Below are positions 16,448 to 24,653 of a DNA stretch of 64,000 nucleotides, piece by piece. A program made the position numbers and the translations under genes. Source of the DNA: Lacihabitans sp. CCS-44 (GTDB taxonomy: Bacteria > Bacteroidota > Bacteroidia > Cytophagales > Spirosomataceae); assembly GCF_024343735.1 (NCBI RefSeq), contig NZ_RJUE01000005.1, positions 1 through 64,000 of the forward strand. Direction: 5' to 3'. Each line of letters begins with the position of its first letter. The stretch's first letter is position 1. The notes under the pieces are model-generated. The model searched no databases and was not told the DNA's origin. It worked only from the letters and a program-made list of their open reading frames with translations.

Positions 16448-17953
16448 ATGGCAAAGTTGGACATCTCAAAGTATGTGGAAGGAGCAAATAATTATTATTA
16501 CACTTTTGCTGAATTTCCTGACGCTAAAGTCTTTAAAAATGAGAATTCAAAAGACTGGGTGCAGCATCTGTTGTTTGGCGATTTTATACAGATTATTGAC
16601 TTAGAAATCAAAAATAACCGAGTAAAAGTAAAAGCCAGAAACAATTTTGGGTGGATTTCTGTGAGTAAAATCCGAAAAGAAAGAGTGCTTGAGGTCAACT
16701 TTATAGATATTGGCCAAGGGGACGGATGCCATGTTGTAACTCCTGCTGACGAGCACTTTATAATTGATGCCGGCGAAGGGGACAATATGAATCGCTACCT
16801 TACTTGGAGGTTTAATTTGTACAAAAAAAACGTGCCGATTAAATTGGATTTCAAGGCCATAATCAGTCATGGTGACATGGATCATTATGGCGGTTTTCGT
16901 GGTTTGTTCAAAAATAAGGCATTACGTTTTTCGAATGTTTATCACCAAGGTATTGTAGAACGACCAGAAGCAGGGAAAGTTTCTTTCGGAAAAATTGAGG
17001 AAGGATTAATAACTGAGTTGGTAAGTAACACCACAGAAATGAATGCTATAATTACTGATCCGAACAAGTTAAGTGGGAAAGGATCTACTTACCCAAAAAC
17101 GCTTGCCGAGGCACTAAAAAGCAATACGAATGTAAATTTTATGATGCTCAATATCGAAAACAATTACTTGGATGCTTTTACAGACCAAAATTTTGTAAAT
17201 GGTAAAGAGTTTTCGATGAAAATTCTTGGGCCGATTCCGCAAACAAAAAACGGAAAGAAAGGTCTGAAATCAATCGACAAAGGCGGTAAGGATAAAAATG
17301 GGCATTCGGTGATAATAAAACTCAGGTACGGAAATCTTCGGCTTTTACTTGGAGGTGATTTGAACGAAGAATTTGGTAAGATTATGCATAAACATTATGC
17401 CGACAATAATATTCTCGATGAGCTAGTAGTTGATGCCGCAAAAGCTTGTCACCATGGTTCCAATCACTTTGATTTGGACTTTTTGAAAGCAGTAAATGCT
17501 GCCGCCACGGTTATTTCGAGTGGAGACGATGAGCCCTATTCTCATCCAAGACCTGATACTTTGGGAGCTTTGGGTAAGCATGGCTATGGCGAAAGACCCA
17601 TGATTTTTAGTACTGAATTGGCCAGGTCAAATAAAGAAATCACCTATAAAAATCTCATTAATTTGAACGATTGGGGAAAGAAAGTGGCTGATTTGAAACT
17701 TCAAAGAAAGGCTATTATTGACGGAAATGCTGCAAATAAGGCCGAACTTTTGAAGGAATTAGATGTAAAAACTACTGATATTCAGAAGGACATCAACTCA
17801 TTTCTTACACGTTTTGGTATGATAAATCTCCGTTCGGATGGAAACCGAATGATAATTGCTCAAAAATATGAACGTGATGCCCCAAGCGGTAAATGGGATA
17901 TCCAAGAAATGGAATTTGATACCAATACAGGCCGTTTTGAGCGAAAAGCGTAA
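16448..17953 (+). CDS. ComEC-like MBL-fold metallo-hydrolase with N-terminal SH3-like part
   Basis: A 501-residue protein. Residues 1-80 resemble an SH3-type barrel (ending NNFGWISVSKI). From VNFIDIGQGDGCHVV onward it is a metallo-beta-lactamase fold: IIDAGEG (about 105-111), then SHGDMDHYGGF with metal ligands H141, D143, D145 and H146, the HxDxDH form of ComEC/Rec2 proteins. Later LLLGGDLNEE, ACHHGSNH and VISSGDDEPYSHPRP supply further ligands. It has no membrane helices, so it is not a DNA-uptake channel; free-standing forms are thought to be nucleases or phosphodiesterases. The ATG at 16448, behind an A-rich stretch, was chosen over one 36 bases upstream. It converges with trpB, 5 bp apart. 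Confidence 0.8.
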   Translation: MAKLDISKYVEGANNYYYTFAEFPDAKVFKNENSKDWVQHLLFGDFIQIIDLEIKNNRVKVKARNNFGWISVSKIRKERVLEVNFIDIGQGDGCHVVTPADEHFIIDAGEGDNMNRYLTWRFNLYKKNVPIKLDFKAIISHGDMDHYGGFRGLFKNKALRFSNVYHQGIVERPEAGKVSFGKIEEGLITELVSNTTEMNAIITDPNKLSGKGSTYPKTLAEALKSNTNVNFMMLNIENNYLDAFTDQNFVNGKEFSMKILGPIPQTKNGKKGLKSIDKGGKDKNGHSVIIKLRYGNLRLLLGGDLNEEFGKIMHKHYADNNILDELVVDAAKACHHGSNHFDLDFLKAVNAAATVISSGDDEPYSHPRPDTLGALGKHGYGERPMIFSTELARSNKEITYKNLINLNDWGKKVADLKLQRKAIIDGNAANKAELLKELDVKTTDIQKDINSFLTRFGMINLRSDGNRMIIAQKYERDAPSGKWDIQEMEFDTNTGRFERKA

Positions 17954-17958
17954 AACCC

Positions 17959-19155
17959 TTACAAATGCTTCATGTAAGTTGCCAAGTCTTTATCGCCTCT
18001 GCCAGATAGTCCTATTACCACAGTTTCGTCTTTTCCGGCTCCCAAATAATTAAGAACTGCCAAAGCGTGGCTCGATTCTATGGCTGGGATTATACCCTCC
18101 AATTTGGTGAGTTCGAAGCCTGCCGCAAGTGACTCTTCGTCGGTAATTCCATAAAAAGTGGCCCTTTTGCTTTCCCACAAGTGGGCATGCAATGGCCCTA
18201 TACCGGGGTAATCCAAACCAGCAGAAATGGAGTGTGGCTCCACTACTTGGCCATCAAATGTTTGCATCAAAAGGCTCTTGCTTCCGTGTAATATGCCCGG
18301 TTTACCAAGAAATGTTGTCGCGGCTGATTTTCCAGTTTTTACACCATGGCCTGCGGCTTCTGCCGCTATTATTTTTACAGAAGGTTCGTCTAGGAAATGA
18401 TAAAAAGTACCGGCTGCATTGGATCCTCCACCCACACAAGCTATCACATAATTTGGGTTTTCGGAGCCAGTTTGCTCAAAAAGCTGGGTTCTTATTTCTT
18501 CCGAAATAACCGACTGGAATCTCGCCACCATGTCGGGGTAGGGGTGAGGCCCAACCACCGAACCGATGATATAATGCGTATCGGTAGGGTTGTTTATCCA
18601 GTGTCTCATGGCTTCGTTGGTGGCATCCTTCAGGGTTCTTGAGCCGCTTTTTGCTGGCCTAACCTCGGCTCCAAGCATTTTCATTCGGGCAACATTTGGT
18701 GCTTGGCGTTCGATGTCAATTTCGCCCATGTACACGATGCATTCCAAGCCCATTAATGCACACATCGTCGCGGTGGCTACGCCATGTTGCCCGGCACCGG
18801 TTTCGGCTACTATTTTCTTTTTATTGAGTTTTTTGGCAAGAAGTATCTGTCCAAGTGTATTGTTTACCTTGTGAGCTCCTGTATGGCAAAGGTCCTCTCT
18901 TTTTAAGTAGACATTGGTTTGGTATTTTTCTGAAAGTCGTTCGGCATGAAAAAGCGGCGTGGGACGACCTACATAATCTTTCAGCAGACGCTGGAACTCC
19001 TCTTGAAAACTCGGCTCATACATGATTTTGAGATAGTTTTCACGCAATTCTTCTACATTTGGATAGAGCATTTCGGGAATAAATGCCCCACCGAAATTTC
19101 CGTAATACCCTCTTTCGTCCACCTGAAATGGTGAGTTTTCTTTTAGACTTTTCAT
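17959..19155 (-). CDS. trpB: Tryptophan synthase beta subunit
   Basis: This 398-residue PLP enzyme joins indole and serine. [13 protein letters not shown] holds the PLP lysine K96; the phosphate loop is [10 protein letters not shown], and [10 protein letters not shown] is the C-terminal signature of TrpB1. The length and TrpB1-type sequence imply a TrpA partner, yet trpA is not beside it: the next gene downstream is the convergent MBL gene with only 5 bp between stops. It is the last gene of a crp-like/trpC/trpF/trpB run. An 8-bp periodic repeat fills part of the gap to trpF. Confidence 0.97.
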   Translation of the reverse strand: MKSLKENSPFQVDERGYYGNFGGAFIPEMLYPNVEELRENYLKIMYEPSFQEEFQRLLKDYVGRPTPLFHAERLSEKYQTNVYLKREDLCHTGAHKVNNTLGQILLAKKLNKKKIVAETGAGQHGVATATMCALMGLECIVYMGEIDIERQAPNVARMKMLGAEVRPAKSGSRTLKDATNEAMRHWINNPTDTHYIIGSVVGPHPYPDMVARFQSVISEEIRTQLFEQTGSENPNYVIACVGGGSNAAGTFYHFLDEPSVKIIAAEAAGHGVKTGKSAATTFLGKPGILHGSKSLLMQTFDGQVVEPHSISAGLDYPGIGPLHAHLWESKRATFYGITDEESLAAGFELTKLEGIIPAIESSHALAVLNYLGAGKDETVVIGLSGRGDKDLATYMKHL

Positions 19156-19169
19156 TTTTTTGGTTTTAC

Positions 19170-19193
19170 CGCTAAGTCGCTAGGTCGCAAAGA
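19170..19193. repeat. 8-bp periodic repeat (CGCTAAGT-like) before trpB
   Basis: Three adjacent octamers, CGCTAAGT, CGCTAGGT and CGCAAAGA, lie in the 58-bp gap between trpF and trpB. The same kind of periodic element with another motif fills the trpC-trpF gap. Confidence 0.7.
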
Positions 19194-19213
19194 TTTTTCT
19201 TTGGCTTATCGAA

Positions 19214-19849
19214 TTATTGGTTAAGTTTAATTTTTCCAAAAAGCTCTTTTAAAGCTTCAATATCTTTGTTTGCAGGGCTGAGTTCAAATTTGCTATTGAC
19301 ATCAATTCCCACAAAATGCTTATTTTTTATTTTATCTAAATTTGCTAAATTTTCTAAAGAAATACCTCCCGCTAGCAAAAATGGGGTTCTGCCTTTATAT
19401 TCTTCTAAAATTTTCCAGTCGAAAGCTTTTCCATGTCCACCATAACCGCCTTCTGCTTTGGTATCGAACAAGAAATAATCTGCAAAGTCTTCAAAATGAA
19501 TGGTTTCTGAAAAGTCAAATGAATTGTCAACCGAAAATACTTTTATGGTTTTTAGGCCTTCTTCTTTTAGCTTTTCACAAAACTCAACGGTCTCATTTCC
19601 ATGTAATTGCACAAAATTTAGGCTGTATTCTTTTGAAATCTCAATTACTTTTTCGAAGCTTTCATTCACAAAAACTCCTGTCTTTTGAATACTCCGAGGT
19701 AAGGATTTTAGTATTTCCTTTTCTAAAATATCTCCGGTAAACCTTGCCGACTTGGGGTAAAAAATAAAACCCATAAAATCAGGTTGTAGCTCCACTAAAG
19801 CCAGAATATTCTGACTTTCCCGCATTCCACATACTTTGATTTTTAGCAT
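19214..19849 (-). CDS. trpF: Phosphoribosylanthranilate isomerase
   Basis: A 211-residue TIM-barrel enzyme that carries out the Amadori rearrangement before indole-glycerol phosphate synthesis. KVCGMRESQNI holds the catalytic Cys; FVQLHGNE is the central strand; LLAGGISLENL and GIDVNSKFE give the phosphate-binding loops. The usual catalytic Asp lies in YFLFDTKAEGGYGGHGKAFDW. It is a single enzyme, not fused to trpC as in enteric bacteria. It lies between trpC and trpB, with repeat-filled gaps of 48 and 58 bp. Confidence 0.95.
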   Translation of the reverse strand: MLKIKVCGMRESQNILALVELQPDFMGFIFYPKSARFTGDILEKEILKSLPRSIQKTGVFVNESFEKVIEISKEYSLNFVQLHGNETVEFCEKLKEEGLKTIKVFSVDNSFDFSETIHFEDFADYFLFDTKAEGGYGGHGKAFDWKILEEYKGRTPFLLAGGISLENLANLDKIKNKHFVGIDVNSKFELSPANKDIEALKELFGKIKLNQ

Positions 19850-19855
19850 TTTTTG

Positions 19856-19893
19856 AAGGCATTAAGGCACCAAGGCAAAAGGCATCAAGGCAA
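19856..19893. repeat. 8-bp periodic repeat (AAGGCAxx) between trpF and trpC
   Basis: AAGGCATT, AAGGCACC, AAGGCAAA, then AGGCATC and AAGGCAA follow one another in the 48-bp gap between the trpC stop and the trpF start. It fills the gap almost completely. Confidence 0.75.
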
Positions 19894-19897
19894 TAGT

Positions 19898-20689
19898 TTA
19901 CATTATTAATTCTACAAATTCCTCTAAGGCTTTGGCTGGGTTGCTTGTTTTCATGAAATTTTCGCCCATTAAAAACCCTTTATAACCGATTTCTCTTAAC
20001 TGTTTTACGGTATCTGGATGACTGATACAACTTTCTGATATTTTCACTTTGTCGTTGGGTATAAAATCAAAAAGCTCGATGGAAGCATTTACATTGTTTT
20101 CAGCAAAGTTTTTCAGATTGCGGTTGTTTACACCTACTATATCTACATTAGACAGCGGGCTTTTATCTATTTCTTCCTTGTTATGAACCTCTAAAAGCAC
20201 CTCCAAGCCCAATTCGTGTGCTTTTTTACTCAAAATTTCTATTTCTTTACTTTCTAGGTTGGCGGCAATCAACAAAATCACATCCGCACCCCAAGCTTTG
20301 GCTTCATATATTTGATATTCATCAATCATGAAGTCTTTTCTAAGCAGTGGAGTAGAAGGGTTGTTTTCTCTCGCTATGAACAAATCTTCTTTAAATCCTC
20401 CAAAAAACATGGTATCAGTGAGTACACTTATGCCTGCCGCTCCAGCTTTGGTATAGCCCATGGTAGTTTCGGCAATGCCTGCACCTACGTTTATATTTCC
20501 CTTTGACGGTGATTTCCTTTTGTATTCCGAAATAATTCCTGTTGAATTATCAGCAATTAATGCAGATTTTAGAGAAAGGGTTTTTTTGTTGAAATAAATT
20601 GAGCTTTTGAGTTCTTCAATAGATACTTTTTCTTTAGCTCGGGCTACTTCAGTTTTTTTGTTTTCAATTATTTGATCTAAAATCGTCAT
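19898..20689 (-). CDS. trpC: Indole-3-glycerol phosphate synthase
   Basis: This 263-residue TIM-barrel enzyme closes the indole ring. SEYKRKSPSKG contains the catalytic Lys and the family motif; LLRKDFMIDEYQIYEAKAWG has the second catalytic Lys; LEVLLEVHNKEEID supplies the Glu; GVNNRNLKNF and SESCI bind phosphate. It is a single-function protein of the usual length. It follows a Crp/Fnr-like gene by 31 bp and precedes trpF. trpD is not found in the window. Confidence 0.96.
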   Translation of the reverse strand: MTILDQIIENKKTEVARAKEKVSIEELKSSIYFNKKTLSLKSALIADNSTGIISEYKRKSPSKGNINVGAGIAETTMGYTKAGAAGISVLTDTMFFGGFKEDLFIARENNPSTPLLRKDFMIDEYQIYEAKAWGADVILLIAANLESKEIEILSKKAHELGLEVLLEVHNKEEIDKSPLSNVDIVGVNNRNLKNFAENNVNASIELFDFIPNDKVKISESCISHPDTVKQLREIGYKGFLMGENFMKTSNPAKALEEFVELIM

Positions 20690-20720
20690 CTATTGTCTTT
20701 TCTTTCTAAAAAAATTCTAA

Positions 20721-21299
20721 TTAGGCTTTTTTTCTTACTCTACTCAAGGTTTCAGGCGAAAGGCCCAAAAATGAAGCAATATATTTTTTCGGTGCTCGGT
20801 CATAAATGTCAGGAAACATATCTCTGAACGCATCGTTGCGTTTTTGTGCACTCATCATTCTAAGGAAACGTATTCGCTCATCGTACATCACCAAATACAT
20901 TTCTGTGAGTATTCGCCCAATGTAGTTTGCTTCCGGAACAGTATCATACAACTCCTGCATGGCTTTGTTTGTTATTGAAATCATCTCCGAATCTTCCAAA
21001 AGTTCGATAGTTTCGACAGAAGGAACTTTAGGAATGTAGCTGTGAGGAATATAGATAAAACCAAATTCTCCAACAAACCAGGAGGTAACATCAGTTTTTG
21101 TCTTATTTTCCTCAATCGTATAATATGACCTCACCATACCTTTTTCAATAAAGTATAGCCTGTCGTTTATGTCACCTGCTTTCACCAAGATATCGCCAGC
21201 CTTACCCGTATGGCGAGTAAGTTTTTTGATAAGTAGTTTTTCAGTTTCCTTTTTTATAGGATGTATCGCTTTCAATGATTCCACAAAAGAAGTAAACAT
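20721..21299 (-). CDS. Crp/Fnr-family transcriptional regulator
   Basis: A 192-residue protein with an N-terminal cyclic-nucleotide-binding-like beta roll (AGDILVKAGDINDRLYFIEKG, about 35-55) and a C-terminal helix-turn-helix (IASFLGLSPETLSRVRKK). This is the compact Bacteroidetes type in which the phosphate-binding residues for cAMP are not well kept, so the ligand is unclear; there is no Cys set for an Fe-S cluster. It lies 31 bp upstream of trpC on the same strand and may be cotranscribed, though this may be chance. Its promoter (-7 at 21317-21324) lies in the short region shared with the divergent sigma-factor gene. Confidence 0.9.
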   Translation of the reverse strand: MFTSFVESLKAIHPIKKETEKLLIKKLTRHTGKAGDILVKAGDINDRLYFIEKGMVRSYYTIEENKTKTDVTSWFVGEFGFIYIPHSYIPKVPSVETIELLEDSEMISITNKAMQELYDTVPEANYIGRILTEMYLVMYDERIRFLRMMSAQKRNDAFRDMFPDIYDRAPKKYIASFLGLSPETLSRVRKKA

Positions 21300-21316
21300 A
21301 AGCTTATATTTTTTTA

Positions 21317-21324
21317 CAAATATA
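21317..21324 (-). promoter_or_regulatory. -7 box for the crp-like gene
   Basis: TATATTTG on the minus strand, 18 bases before the start codon of the regulator; a strong match to TAnnTTTG. No clear -33 element. Confidence 0.55.
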
Positions 21325-21373
21325 ATGCAACCCTAACATAAAAAAATTGCATCTTGAGATTGAAACCGATTAT

Positions 21374-21935
21374 ATGGCAAAAATTTTATCACTTTTCGAA
21401 ACTGAGTACGATTTAGCTAAGGCTCTCGTAAAGGGAGACGCTGATGCACAGCGTATGTTCTACGAAAAGTTTTCATACAAGTTTTTAGCTATTTGTTGCA
21501 GATATATCAGTGATAGAATGGCCGCAGAAGACCTAATGGTGGAAAGTATGATGAAGATTTTTGACAAAGTTAGTCAGTTTGGTTTTAAGGGAAGTTTTGA
21601 AGGTTGGGCAAAAAGATTAGTTGTGAATGAGGCTTTGATGTATTTGCGAGGAAAAAAAAATGCTAGAAGTGGGGATAGATGAAGTAAACGATTCTTATAA
21701 TTCTTATGATCAAAGTTTAGATTTTGAGTCCGACGAATTAATGAAACTCATCCAATCGCTTCCAAATGGATACAGGACAGTTTTTAATCTTTATGCTATT
21801 GAAGGTTATAACCACAACGAAATAGCTGAAATGCTCGGAATTTCAGAAGGAACTTCGAAATCGCAGCTAAGCAGGGCAAGAGCAATTTTGCAAGAACAAT
21901 TGACAAAAAATGAGAGGTACGGATATATCGTTTAA
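21374..21935 (+). pseudogene. ECF sigma-70 factor split by a frameshift at an A9 run
   Basis: Two overlapping frames together make one ECF sigma factor. The first (ATG 21374 to a stop at 21680-21682) holds region 2: AICCRYISDRMAAEDLMVES, KGSFEGWAKRLVVNEALMYL. The second (from about 21651 to 21935) holds region 4: SLPNGYRTVFNLYAIEGYNH, EIAEMLGISEGTSKSQLSRA. They meet at nine A (21652-21660); with eight A the frame would run through as ...LRGKKMLEV, giving about 186 residues. So it is a recent mutation, a sequencing error in a homopolymer, or a gene read by transcriptional slippage. The gene heads an operon with a membrane-anchored protein and a beta-barrel protein. Both parts look well conserved, which argues against an old pseudogene. 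Confidence 0.85.
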
Positions 21936-21947
21936 AAAAAATTGAAT

Positions 21948-22784
21948 ATGAATCCTATAGATGATTTTTTTAGGGAAAAACTCACAAACCAAGAGATGAA
22001 ACCAAGTGAAAGGGCTAATCAATTGTTTATGAGTAAATTAGAAAACAAAAAAAAGAAGAGGATTGTGCCTTACAGGTACTTTGCTATGGCCGCTTCATTC
22101 TTTATTGTTTCTTTGGTAGGTGTGTATTTTTACAACAAGTCAAAAGTTTCTAATGATACTTTGGCTTTAACCATACCAAGTTCGGACGAGGTTATTTCTC
22201 CTTCCAAAACGAACGAAATGATCGGCAAATCTGATGAAAATATAACTGAAGTAGTTCCATTAATTAAATCTGAGAGCACAGTAATTAAAGAATTTTTAAT
22301 TCTAAAGCCAAATGAAGTAATTGCATTGGCGGTTGTGCCAAGTGAAAGGGTTGATAATGTTAATGAGCAAAAAGAAATTAGTTCGACGAACACCAATTCT
22401 AAAGTAGGAATTGATTCAAAAACAGTATTGGCCAATAAGGCGGAATTTAAAAGTGAAAACATAGAAGAAACCTTGATTTTTCTTACACCTATATTAGCTA
22501 TGAATCAATTGAACACTTTTGGGGGGAATCCTAAAATTTTGGAGAATTCTAATAGTATTGTAACTACAAGTTCTGACGAATATTTTTCAGATGATAAATC
22601 GCTCGTAACAAGAGTTTTGGATGAGGTGAAGAATTTGAAAAAGGGCGAAAAAGTAGATTTTAACAAGTTGGGATTCAAGCCTATTGAGGAGTTGACCTTA
22701 GACAAAGAAGGATTTATAGTGTCAGAAACAAACCAAATAAAAGACAAAATAAACTGGATAAAAGCAAGATTAAACAACAATTAA
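21948..22784 (+). CDS. Membrane-anchored candidate anti-sigma protein
   Basis: A 278-residue protein with a cytoplasmic N-terminus (MNPIDDFFREKLTNQEMKPS), a Lys-rich stop (NKKKKR) and one membrane helix (YFAMAASFFIVSLVGVYFY, about 45-65), then a periplasmic part rich in Ser, Thr, Asn and Glu without a recognised fold. The position right after an ECF sigma gene, 12 bp away, is that of an anti-sigma factor, but it shows no zinc-binding HxxxCxxC motif. The ATG at 21948 was chosen over a TTG at 21942. The periplasmic part may contact the barrel protein encoded next. Function inferred from position and topology. Confidence 0.75.
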   Translation: MNPIDDFFREKLTNQEMKPSERANQLFMSKLENKKKKRIVPYRYFAMAASFFIVSLVGVYFYNKSKVSNDTLALTIPSSDEVISPSKTNEMIGKSDENITEVVPLIKSESTVIKEFLILKPNEVIALAVVPSERVDNVNEQKEISSTNTNSKVGIDSKTVLANKAEFKSENIEETLIFLTPILAMNQLNTFGGNPKILENSNSIVTTSSDEYFSDDKSLVTRVLDEVKNLKKGEKVDFNKLGFKPIEELTLDKEGFIVSETNQIKDKINWIKARLNNN

Positions 22785-22789
22785 CAATT

Positions 22790-23884
22790 ATGAAAAAGTT
22801 ATTATTAATTACATTACTCACTGGATTTCAAGCATTTGCTTTTGGATATCCCAAAGACACCACCATTATTGAATTCAACGATAAAGGCACGAATAACAAG
22901 GTGAAAGTCATAACTGGAAACAATAAAACCATTGAGTTGCCCAAGTCTTTGAATTTGGACAATGTATTGAAAGCAGTTGGCGTAGATTCCAACGAACGAG
23001 AGCGTGCCTTGATTTTGATAACAAAAGGTGGCGATAAAAGAGATACTCTACTAGTGTTCTCGAAAGAGGGTCAAAGAATCAAAATCATTACCAAAGACAT
23101 CATTTCTAAAAAAGACACGACCATTAAGGAGACAGAACAACAAATGGAAAGACGTATTGAAAAAGAGGTGGAAGATGAGATTGAATCTTTTGAGGACGAC
23201 CACGGAGATCATAAAGAGCATGGAAACCACCATGATAAAAAACAAAAAACACCGAAAGAGAAGAAGTTCTTTTCAAAAAGCGACTTTGGCATATATGTGG
23301 GGCTAAATAATTTTGCACACGCCAATGAATCGAAATCGCCAAATGAACTCAACAGTCTTCGCACATGGCAGTCGAGGTATGTGGCTCTTTCTTTGAGGAA
23401 AAATGCAACCTTACTTAAAGGAAAAAAAATGGACTTGGCCTTTAGTTATGGCCCTGAAATAGCCTGGTACAACTTCATGCTTCAAAACAGCAACGTGGCA
23501 CAAGAAGTAGAAGTTGGCGGTAAGACAAAAGTGGAGTTTGTGAAAAACACCAAAGAAACTGAAAAGAGCAAGCTGGTGATGCCTTATTTGAATTTTCCGG
23601 TATTGTTAAATTTTGGATTCAAAGAAGATAAGTTTAAAATCGGACTCGGTGGCTACGCAGGATATAGAATTGGAGGATACAGCATGGAAAAGTATTCTAA
23701 AAGAAGTGAGAACAAGGTAAAAGGTAGTTACGGACTCAACGATTTTGTGTACGGAGTAACCGCCGAAATTGGTAAAAAGAACGGAATGACGCTTTTTGTG
23801 AGATACGACATGAACAAACTTTTCAAGGAAAACCAAACCAGCTTTAATGATATACAAGCATTTAGTGTAGGTTTTAGGTTGTAA
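22790..23884 (+). CDS. Outer-membrane beta-barrel protein with His-rich linker
   Basis: A 364-residue protein with a signal peptide (MKKLLLITLLTGFQAFAFG), an N-terminal periplasmic part (about 20-135, ending in KETEQQMERRIEKEVEDEIE), a striking acidic, His-rich stretch near residues 139-155 (DHGDHKEHGNHHDKK), and a C-terminal barrel of about 200 residues with alternating strands (KSDFGIYVGLNNFAH, VMPYLNFPVLLNFGF, GVTAEIGKKNGMTLFVRYDM) ending AFSVGFRL. It is the third gene of the ECF operon, 5 bp after the candidate anti-sigma gene; its transcript ends at the hairpin 23902-23930. The role is unknown; the His cluster could bind metal. Confidence 0.85.
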   Translation: MKKLLLITLLTGFQAFAFGYPKDTTIIEFNDKGTNNKVKVITGNNKTIELPKSLNLDNVLKAVGVDSNERERALILITKGGDKRDTLLVFSKEGQRIKIITKDIISKKDTTIKETEQQMERRIEKEVEDEIESFEDDHGDHKEHGNHHDKKQKTPKEKKFFSKSDFGIYVGLNNFAHANESKSPNELNSLRTWQSRYVALSLRKNATLLKGKKMDLAFSYGPEIAWYNFMLQNSNVAQEVEVGGKTKVEFVKNTKETEKSKLVMPYLNFPVLLNFGFKEDKFKIGLGGYAGYRIGGYSMEKYSKRSENKVKGSYGLNDFVYGVTAEIGKKNGMTLFVRYDMNKLFKENQTSFNDIQAFSVGFRL

Positions 23885-23901
23885 AAACTTCAGAAAACCA
23901 A

Positions 23902-23930
23902 GCAAGAAAGGGCGAATAGCCCTTTCTTGC
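23902..23930 (+). terminator. Terminator of the ECF operon
   Basis: A perfect 12-bp stem, GCAAGAAAGGGC (23902-23913) with GCCCTTTCTTGC (23919-23930), loop GAATA, followed by ATTTT. It begins 18 bases past the stop codon of the barrel gene. Confidence 0.9.
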
Positions 23931-24006
23931 ATTTTAGACCTTAAATCTCTTTCTTGATTAAAAAAACGCTTGATTTGGGCATTTCTCGTTGGTTTTTATT
24001 ATTTGA

Positions 24007-24023
24007 ACAATATTCAATATTGT
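24007..24023. other. 17-bp perfect palindrome in the region before the tRNA-tuf operon
   Basis: ACAATATT-C-AATATTGT. It lies in the 361-bp non-coding stretch between the ECF terminator and tRNA-Tyr, about 200 bp upstream of the tRNA promoter. It could bind a dimeric regulator; nothing else is recognised in 23931-24222. Confidence 0.4.
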
Positions 24024-24222
24024 AAGCTGATAAAAGTATCAAGGACGTATTTTTAGAATTCAGAATCAAACAGCGAATATTTACATTTTAGAAGATGTAA
24101 TATTAAAATACTTTCATCAGTTGCACAACTATTCTAAATCCTTATAATAAGGCAAATATTGATTTTTTGAAGGGAAGAAGACGGAAAATCTGAAATTTTA
24201 TCAAGAAATTTTTTGTGAAAGT

Positions 24223-24253
24223 TTTGTGGTTCTAAAAAAAGATTCTACTTTTG
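24223..24253 (+). promoter_or_regulatory. Promoter of the tRNA-Tyr/Gly/Thr-tuf operon
   Basis: TTTG (24223-24226), exactly 19 bp, TACTTTTG (24246-24253): a perfect match to the Bacteroidetes consensus. Start expected near 24258. Confidence 0.8.
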
Positions 24254-24292
24254 CATCTCCTTTCGAAAAGGGTGTGTTCTTTGAGAGTATTT

Positions 24293-24375
24293 GGGGGTGT
24301 ACCAGAGTGGCCAAATGGGGCAGACTGTAAATCTGCTAGCTTACGCTTACGGTGGTTCGAATCCATCCGCCCCCA
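24293..24375 (+). tRNA. tRNA-Tyr (GTA)
   Basis: Class II tRNA with acceptor stem GGGGGTG (24293-24299) paired to CGCCCCC (24368-24374), anticodon loop CTGTAAA with anticodon GTA, a long variable arm (GCTAGCTTACGCTTACGGT region) and T arm GGTTCGAATCC. CCA is encoded (24376-24378). First of three tRNAs before tuf. Confidence 0.96.
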
Positions 24376-24392
24376 CCAATAAAAGTGTTTAA

Positions 24393-24465
24393 GCGGGAGT
24401 AGCTCATTTGGTAGAGCGATAGCCTTCCAAGCTATAGGTGGCCGGTTCGAGCCCGGTCTCCCGCT
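24393..24465 (+). tRNA. tRNA-Gly (TCC)
   Basis: Acceptor GCGGGAG (24393-24399) pairs with CTCCCGC (24458-24464); anticodon stem ATAGC/GCTAT around loop CTTCCAA gives anticodon TCC. CCA is not encoded. It lies between tRNA-Tyr and tRNA-Thr in the same transcript. Confidence 0.96.
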
Positions 24466-24478
24466 CTAATTCCATAAA

Positions 24479-24550
<72 letters not shown>

Positions 24551-24653
24551 CAGCACTGATTTTGAATGTGGAAAGATTTTCGAGTAATTAGAAGTTCTGA
24601 TTACTCTTTTTTAGTAAAAACAATTTTGAACAACATAAATTTTATCAAATAAA

